64,000 nucleotides of DNA from Gaoshiqia sediminis (GTDB taxonomy: Bacteria > Bacteroidota > Bacteroidia > Bacteroidales > Prolixibacteraceae). Numbering within the stretch: the stretch's first letter is position 1; each line of letters starts with the position of its first letter. This document shows, piece after piece, positions 63,857 to 64,000 of this stretch. Both the position numbers and the translations under genes were made by a program. The stretch covers positions 124,001 to 188,000 of the forward strand of contig NZ_JAPAAF010000006.1 in assembly GCF_025907915.1 (NCBI RefSeq), written 5' to 3'. The notes under the pieces were generated by a model. That model worked only from the letters and a program-made list of their open reading frames with translations, did not search any database and was not told the origin of the DNA.

Positions 63857-64000
63857 TGAAGAGTGATCACCAGTTGGATGAGCTGTTCCGTTCGAGATTG
63901 GAGAATTTCGAGCAAAGTCCGCCTCCCTATGTTTGGGATCGGATTCAGGAGCTACAGGCTGCCGGACGGAAACGGCGGCTGGTACTTATTCTGCGTGCCA
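63853..64000 (+). CDS. Partner of the second sigma factor (N-terminal fragment)
   Basis: Begins at ATG 63853 overlapping the sigma stop and runs off the right edge after 49 codons. The start MMKSDHQLDELFRSRLENFE followed by PPPYVWDRIQ is the pattern of cytoplasmic heads of Bacteroidota membrane proteins coded beside ECF sigma factors; RKRRLVLILRA at the edge should lead into the membrane segment. An anti-sigma-like role is inferred from position. Confidence 0.65.
   Translation, partial: MMKSDHQLDELFRSRLENFEQSPPPYVWDRIQELQAAGRKRRLVLILRA

Overview
The window looks like a piece of a Bacteroidota chromosome, most likely from a marine or anaerobic polysaccharide degrader of the Marinilabiliales/Bacteroidales type. 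This rests on protein family content: GH106/GH127/GH97 enzymes, DUF1573, DUF1080 and DUF4369-TlpA lipoproteins, MeaB, LptC beside a TPR protein, and ECF sigma/anti-sigma pairs. Promoter-like TAnnTTTG boxes agree. No rRNA, tRNA, CRISPR array, transposase or phage gene was seen. Genus cannot be fixed from the sequence alone.

1-18.3 kb: a co-directional run of ten genes for plant cell-wall pectin or arabinan-type glycans. It holds the C-terminal part of an arabinose/fucose-isomerase-like protein, GH106 alpha-L-rhamnosidase, GH43, GH127/146 beta-L-arabinofuranosidase, a GH28-like beta-helix hydrolase, an alpha/beta-hydrolase, an uncharacterised beta-helix protein, a heparinase II/III-like lyase, GH97 and a gluconate-5-dehydrogenase-like SDR. 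Nearly all the enzymes carry export signals, the isomerase and SDR are cytosolic, and no SusC/SusD pair is present. Rhamnose, arabinose and uronic acid seem to be the sugars handled.

18.8-27.8 kb: housekeeping and stress genes. These are OxyR (both redox cysteines at 199 and 208) divergent from Dps, dihydrolipoyl dehydrogenase, MeaB overlapping a TlpA-like lipoprotein, a double-DUF1573 protein and a histidine kinase/response regulator pair.

27.8-38.1 kb: an accessory island on the minus strand. Four tightly packed genes encode a type III Mod-like methyltransferase, a large Eco57I-like N6-adenine methyltransferase, a small protein with a PD-(D/E)xK-like signature and a Res-like helicase-nuclease. 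Upstream lie an overlapping pair of unknown genes (one soluble, one membrane), a repeat-rich spacer and an unknown 247-residue protein. The two-methyltransferase layout matches no standard R-M, BREX or DISARM gene order that I know and is the best candidate for an under-described defence system.

38.6-52 kb: phosphofructokinase, a DUF1080 lipoprotein, a lone receiver protein, dCMP deaminase and an S41 protease. Next is an ECF sigma/anti-sigma operon plus an outer-membrane barrel gene; both units have a matching TGTAAC-N16/17-CGTCATA promoter, which suggests a small autoregulated regulon. A three-gene RND efflux operon follows on the minus strand.

52.3-64 kb: nadB-nadC-coaX with 4-base overlaps, a 622-base gap, then an envelope group (TPR protein, LptC, CorC/HlyC-like protein, PpiD/SurA-like chaperone), a GH43-like propeller lipoprotein and a second ECF sigma factor whose overlapping partner gene runs off the right edge.
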